A DNA stretch of 34,954 nucleotides, taken from assembly GCA_050485785.1 (NCBI GenBank), contig JBJHCA010000032.1, forward strand, positions 1-34,954, given 5' to 3'. A program made the position numbers and the translations under genes. Below, in pieces: positions 31,895-34,954 of the stretch. Position 1 is the first letter of the stretch, and each line of letters starts with the position of its first letter. Below the pieces are notes generated by a model. That model was not told the origin of the DNA. It worked only from the letters and a program-made list of their open reading frames with translations, and searched no databases. This DNA comes from JBJHCA01 sp050485785. GTDB taxonomy: Bacteria; Bacteroidota; Bacteroidia; Chitinophagales; Saprospiraceae.

Positions 31895-32851
31895 TTACAA
31901 GTTTGCGTTGGGGATTACTGGTTTTGTGCTTTCCACATCAAAGTCTTCTTCGGTCAATTCTGAATGAAGTCGTTTGTTTTGAAGCAAAGTCAAAATGTCG
32001 TCAAGTGTCTCGTCCGTTATTACAATTAGTTCTTCTTCAAATTGAATGTTCCAACCCTTCGCTACACTTAGTTGCTGTAATCTCTTCAAGTAAACAGGAT
32101 TTCTATAATGGCCTAAATTCCTGATTGTCGCAATTTTCCTTAGGTATCGCTTATTGTTTCCAACTCGGTCAGTCAGAATTTCCATATTCATGAAAATGTT
32201 CAATTGGGTAACTTCTTCATAGAGTTCATTCGCATTGTTAATCATTCCCTCACGGAAGTTCAGACCTCTTTCAAAATCTTTCTTGGAAAGAATGAACAGA
32301 AACTCATTAAAGTAGAAAAGGTCGACAATGCTTGAGATGCTAAAAACGTTTTCTTGCTCTAAATCTTCAAATCGGTTTTCGTTGTACAAAAGGGGAATCA
32401 AACCTTTGTTTCGTTTCATTCTCCAATTCTCAGGCAGGGTTTTAAAACCGACAACTTGAATGCCTTCTGCATTCCGAAGAATTATCATGTAGGCTTTAGA
32501 CTTTACAAGTTCTTCTACATTCTCAATAATATCTTCCTCTGGGTTTAAATCTTCGAGCTGCTCAAATATTCTGTAAAAGTCCGTTTCTTCATAGCTTATA
32601 GCCCTTACCTGGTCTTCTTCTGGTTCAGGACAATCATAGGTGTATTCTTCTACTGTGTTTGAATTGTAAATGTGATTTACAATGATATTTCTTAGTCTGG
32701 TTTCAAGTCTTTGGTCAATTGGAACGTATTTGACCGTGTACTGAGAAACTCTATCTCTTTTGTATTCTTTTACAACAGCCAATGTCACATTAGCCCCTCT
32801 TAAATCAAGGTCTTTTAATTGTCTTAGCGTTTGTCTTTGTCTATTGGGCAT
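31895..32851 (-). CDS. kwaB: Kiwa anti-phage protein KwaB (DUF4868)
   Basis: 318 residues. The central segment (residues ~165-230: ENVFSISSIVDLFYFNEFLFILSKKDFERGLNFREGM) fits the DUF4868 pattern of KwaB (ID-x-F-x(4)-I-x-I-x-K-x-FE-x(2)-x-F). The N-terminal half is acidic with short strands (YDCPEPEEDQ, YRIFEQLEDLNPEEDI), the C-terminal half helical. In the Kiwa system KwaB is the soluble, DNA-associated effector that works with the membrane protein KwaA against phage. Its start overlaps the kwaA stop by 11 bases, matching the known kwaAB order. Assignment is by recalled family pattern plus context. Confidence 0.75.
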   Translation of the reverse strand: MPNRQRQTLRQLKDLDLRGANVTLAVVKEYKRDRVSQYTVKYVPIDQRLETRLRNIIVNHIYNSNTVEEYTYDCPEPEEDQVRAISYEETDFYRIFEQLEDLNPEEDIIENVEELVKSKAYMIILRNAEGIQVVGFKTLPENWRMKRNKGLIPLLYNENRFEDLEQENVFSISSIVDLFYFNEFLFILSKKDFERGLNFREGMINNANELYEEVTQLNIFMNMEILTDRVGNNKRYLRKIATIRNLGHYRNPVYLKRLQQLSVAKGWNIQFEEELIVITDETLDDILTLLQNKRLHSELTEEDFDVESTKPVIPNANL

Positions 32852-33401
32852 TTGTGGTCTCTTTTTCTGTTACAAAGTACAAGAAGCGGGTTAAGCTTCT
32901 TATGTAAAATCTTTCTCCTGCTTTCATTTCATGCTTGCTAATAACGATTGTTGAAGCTGGCTTGCCATCATATTCATATTCCAAGTCGTAGAGATAGTAA
33001 CCTGCTAAAAGCAGAATAGGATTCATGAATACTGACTTGCTTTTTATTGTGAGAAGCAAAAGCAGCAAAAGGAATATTGAAAGCGAAATAATGTCTTCAA
33101 CCTTCGCTAGATCAAAACCAAAAAACGACACGATATAAGGAATTGTGTAGTTAATTAAATCAACCGAACGGTTTTTAACTGTTTTCACAGTAACTGGCAT
33201 ATTTCCTCTCTTGATTGAGCCTATGGTTACGAATAACAGCACAACGCTCAATGCTGATAAGCCAAGAAGAATTGAAATGGCTACTGGATGCCCAAAACTG
33301 TAACTGCAATAAAAATCAAAATCCTTTACTGCCAATATCAAAAACAAAGGCGAGTAAGCGCTTATGAATAAAAGAATTGCTGTTAATAGTTTGGGCTTCA
33401 T
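32841..33401 (-). CDS. kwaA: Kiwa membrane protein KwaA
   Basis: 186 residues, four main membrane segments: about 5-25, 40-63, 83-98 and 104-119, with a possible fifth hydrophobic stretch at 124-138. Landmarks YIVSFFGFD and SVFMNPILLLAGYYLYDLEYEYDGK match the general layout of KwaA-like proteins, with a soluble tail of about 45 residues. KwaA forms the inner-membrane sensor of Kiwa. The ATG is 3 bases after the stop of the upstream nuclease-like gene, so the three genes form one translational unit. Confidence 0.7.
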   Translation of the reverse strand: MKPKLLTAILLFISAYSPLFLILAVKDFDFYCSYSFGHPVAISILLGLSALSVVLLFVTIGSIKRGNMPVTVKTVKNRSVDLINYTIPYIVSFFGFDLAKVEDIISLSIFLLLLLLLTIKSKSVFMNPILLLAGYYLYDLEYEYDGKPASTIVISKHEMKAGERFYIRSLTRFLYFVTEKETTNAQ

Positions 33402-33404
33402 GAT

Positions 33405-34655
33405 TTATCGTTCATTATCTAGAATGCCAAATATTTTACCATCAGACGTGAAATTCACCTTGCCGTAGTATATAGCCTCTGAGAATCGCTTCTCTTCATT
33501 AAATGTAAACTTCAAAATCTCAGAGATATTCCTTTCGTACATATCCGCTTTAGTAAATCTCATTAGTACCTGCACTTTTTCTTTCATAAAGTCAGGGTCA
33601 TATTTGTATTCTAGGATTTGCTCAAAATTTTGCTTGATGATAATTCTCATTAAAGCCTTTGGAAATGCAATTAAATAAGGAACAATTCTTTGTTTTCTCT
33701 CTATCAGGAATACTCTGCCAAATGCCTCATTGGTATCAACAGAGGCGAAGGCATTGTTTATTCCCATGTATAAGTATGGGATGCCTTTTGCAGGAAAATT
33801 TTCATCGATTGATTTGTTATTCAAGGATTCGAAATCATTTGACTTGATAATCTCATTTATTCTCTCCTCCAATGATTTTAGAATTTTTGATCTTAAGCCA
33901 ATTTCCTTAAACTCATTGAGGTAGTAGGTGAGTCGTGAGACGAGCTTATACTTTTTTGGATCCATTTCTATGTTAAATGCTGGAGGGTCAACTAGCCAGA
34001 CTTTTGCTGTGCTGTTTGGTCGGTTGTCAAGCACTCCAATTGTGCCATAATATAGATTAGTATGAAGAGGTATCCCAAGTTTGGCCTCTTCGTCTCTCAA
34101 ATATTTTTTCTTTCTAAGGATTCCTTTGTAATGAGAATCTACAGTTCCTGATTGGTCTATATTATTTTGTACAGCCGAACCTTTATTTTCAGCCTGAATG
34201 AAATTACTTCCAGTCGAAGCGAGAGGAATTTCAAAATCAAAAGTCGGGTGACCACCTCTACCTGGTGCTTCAGGAATTTTCTCCCAGTCGGCTTGCGTTA
34301 AACGATGTATTTGATTCACAATACATAGCCCAAGAGCGATTCCAACTCTCTCAGTTAATCCAGTATGGTGGAGGTCAGTACCTATAAACTGTGCTTGTAT
34401 ACTTCCATTACCGAAAATCAAATAATCATCGATATCTCCAAGGCGATGTTGAATTCTTGCACTTAATTCTTCATATGATCTATGACCATCCCTGTCTAAT
34501 TGGTCTTTGAACATCATATAAGCCAAAAATTCTTCTTTGGAGATAGTCGCTCCATTGTTTACTAATGCTTCAATTTCAGCAGTATTTGGGTATGCTTCAA
34601 AAAGCCTTTGATGCTCATCGTTAAAATACTCTATTGAAACCCTTAAATCTGCCAT
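33405..34655 (-). CDS. Unrecognised protein with PD-(D/E)XK-like nuclease signature, coupled to Kiwa
   Basis: 416 residues, no membrane segment or signal peptide. Around residues 102-158 is a restriction-endonuclease-like arrangement: Glu102 in GLTERVGIALGL, then GRGGHPTFDFEIPL (Asp140) and, 15 residues later, FIQAENKGS (Glu156-x-Lys158). The C-terminal 200 residues are helical and basic. It lies 3 bases after hsdS and 3 bases before kwaA, so it is co-expressed with both. It might be the nuclease of a restriction system, an accessory of the type I locus, or a third component of the Kiwa unit. I do not recognise the family; the nuclease reading rests on the motif spacing only. Confidence 0.5.
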   Translation of the reverse strand: MADLRVSIEYFNDEHQRLFEAYPNTAEIEALVNNGATISKEEFLAYMMFKDQLDRDGHRSYEELSARIQHRLGDIDDYLIFGNGSIQAQFIGTDLHHTGLTERVGIALGLCIVNQIHRLTQADWEKIPEAPGRGGHPTFDFEIPLASTGSNFIQAENKGSAVQNNIDQSGTVDSHYKGILRKKKYLRDEEAKLGIPLHTNLYYGTIGVLDNRPNSTAKVWLVDPPAFNIEMDPKKYKLVSRLTYYLNEFKEIGLRSKILKSLEERINEIIKSNDFESLNNKSIDENFPAKGIPYLYMGINNAFASVDTNEAFGRVFLIERKQRIVPYLIAFPKALMRIIIKQNFEQILEYKYDPDFMKEKVQVLMRFTKADMYERNISEILKFTFNEEKRFSEAIYYGKVNFTSDGKIFGILDNER

Positions 34656-34658
34656 GTT

Positions 34659-34954
34659 TTATAGCTCTCCTTTGAATGCTTTATCCAATAATGAAAGAAA
34701 CAGCTTGTCTAAATCTTCAGTCGTCTTTTCGTGTTCCAATTGCAACGCTTTAAGGCGACTTTGAAGATGGGCAAATTCCTTCTGTTGGGTTATTGAAGGT
34801 ATTGGCACTTTGATAGCTTCTAATTTTTTCAAACCTAAAGTTCTGTTTCTACCCGCTCCACCTGGAGATGCATGACCAATATCCTCCATCCCTTTGGGTG
34901 TCAAGAAGTGGTAGCAGAGAAACTCCGATGATACTTTTTCTGAATCAGGTACGC
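34659..34954 (-). CDS. hsdS: Type I restriction-modification specificity subunit HsdS, C-terminal part
   Basis: About 98 residues visible, continuing beyond the window. The sequence FLCYHFLTPKGMEDIGHASPGGAGRNRTLGLKKLEAIKVPIPSITQQKEF is the end of a target-recognition domain. It is followed by a conserved coiled-coil helix (LQSRLKALQLEHEKTTEDLDKLFLSLLDKAFKGEL), the classical HsdS C-terminus. HsdS reads the DNA target for HsdM/HsdR. The frame is open to the window edge, so the internal TTG at 34904 is not the start. hsdM and hsdR are not in the window. Confidence 0.88.
   Translation of the reverse strand, partial: VPDSEKVSSEFLCYHFLTPKGMEDIGHASPGGAGRNRTLGLKKLEAIKVPIPSITQQKEFAHLQSRLKALQLEHEKTTEDLDKLFLSLLDKAFKGEL

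Overview
The window is a draft bacterial chromosome piece (one 10-base N gap at 5809-5818) and most likely comes from a member of the Bacteroidota. Evidence: several upstream regions carry the Bacteroidetes -7 promoter element TAnnTTTG; there is a TonB-dependent receptor with an N-terminal carboxypeptidase-like domain; SPII lipoproteins are frequent; and the exopolysaccharide, Crp/Fnr, OsmC and DinB-like genes are of the types common in that phylum. I cannot place it more narrowly. No rRNA, tRNA or CRISPR array was seen.

Positions 1-8284 (+) are one tightly overlapping exopolysaccharide/O-antigen operon: flippase (cut by the window edge), two different polymerase/ligase-like membrane proteins, two GT4-type glycosyltransferases, a monotopic phosphoglycosyl transferase whose start is lost in the N gap, a nucleotidyltransferase-fold protein and an SDR protein with an altered active site. 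From 8262 to 11253 come small housekeeping/stress genes: methyltransferase, SRPBCC protein, divergent 4Fe-4S ferredoxin, GNAT, OsmC. From 11254 to 18156 lies an outer-membrane uptake/surface locus: TonB-dependent receptor and beta-helix lipoprotein, a strong intrinsic terminator, then two secreted lipoproteins of propeller-like type, one phytase/esterase-like. Helically phased direct repeats sit directly upstream of the receptor promoter. From 18157 to 25401 come a DEAD-box RNA helicase with a structured leader, a TetR regulator, paired palindromic repeats, a DinB-like protein, a Crp/Fnr regulator and a ba3-type cytochrome oxidase operon (IIa-II-I-SCO). The oxidase operon has an FNR-like palindrome at an activator position.

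From about 25.7 kb to the end the DNA is visibly more A+T rich and is accessory. It begins with a scrapyard of mobile DNA: an istB tail and IS21-type terminal repeats, a decayed IS256-type transposase, and a histidine kinase truncated and fused in frame to a tyrosine-recombinase fragment that is itself cut by another IS21-type end. Among these sit a Cys-rich lipoprotein plus thioredoxin-like pair preceded by an 11-C homopolymer. The last 4.2 kb is a defence region on the minus strand: the end of a type I restriction specificity gene (hsdS), an unrecognised protein with a PD-(D/E)XK-like signature, a Kiwa-like pair (kwaA, kwaB), and a HigBA-type toxin-antitoxin module whose toxin is interrupted by an amber codon. 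Two structures with the layout of integron attC sites flank the toxin-antitoxin module, suggesting it is (or was) a gene cassette.

The most interesting signal is this last region: a three- to four-gene, tightly spaced unit (hsdS - nuclease-like protein - kwaA - kwaB) next to attC-like sites.
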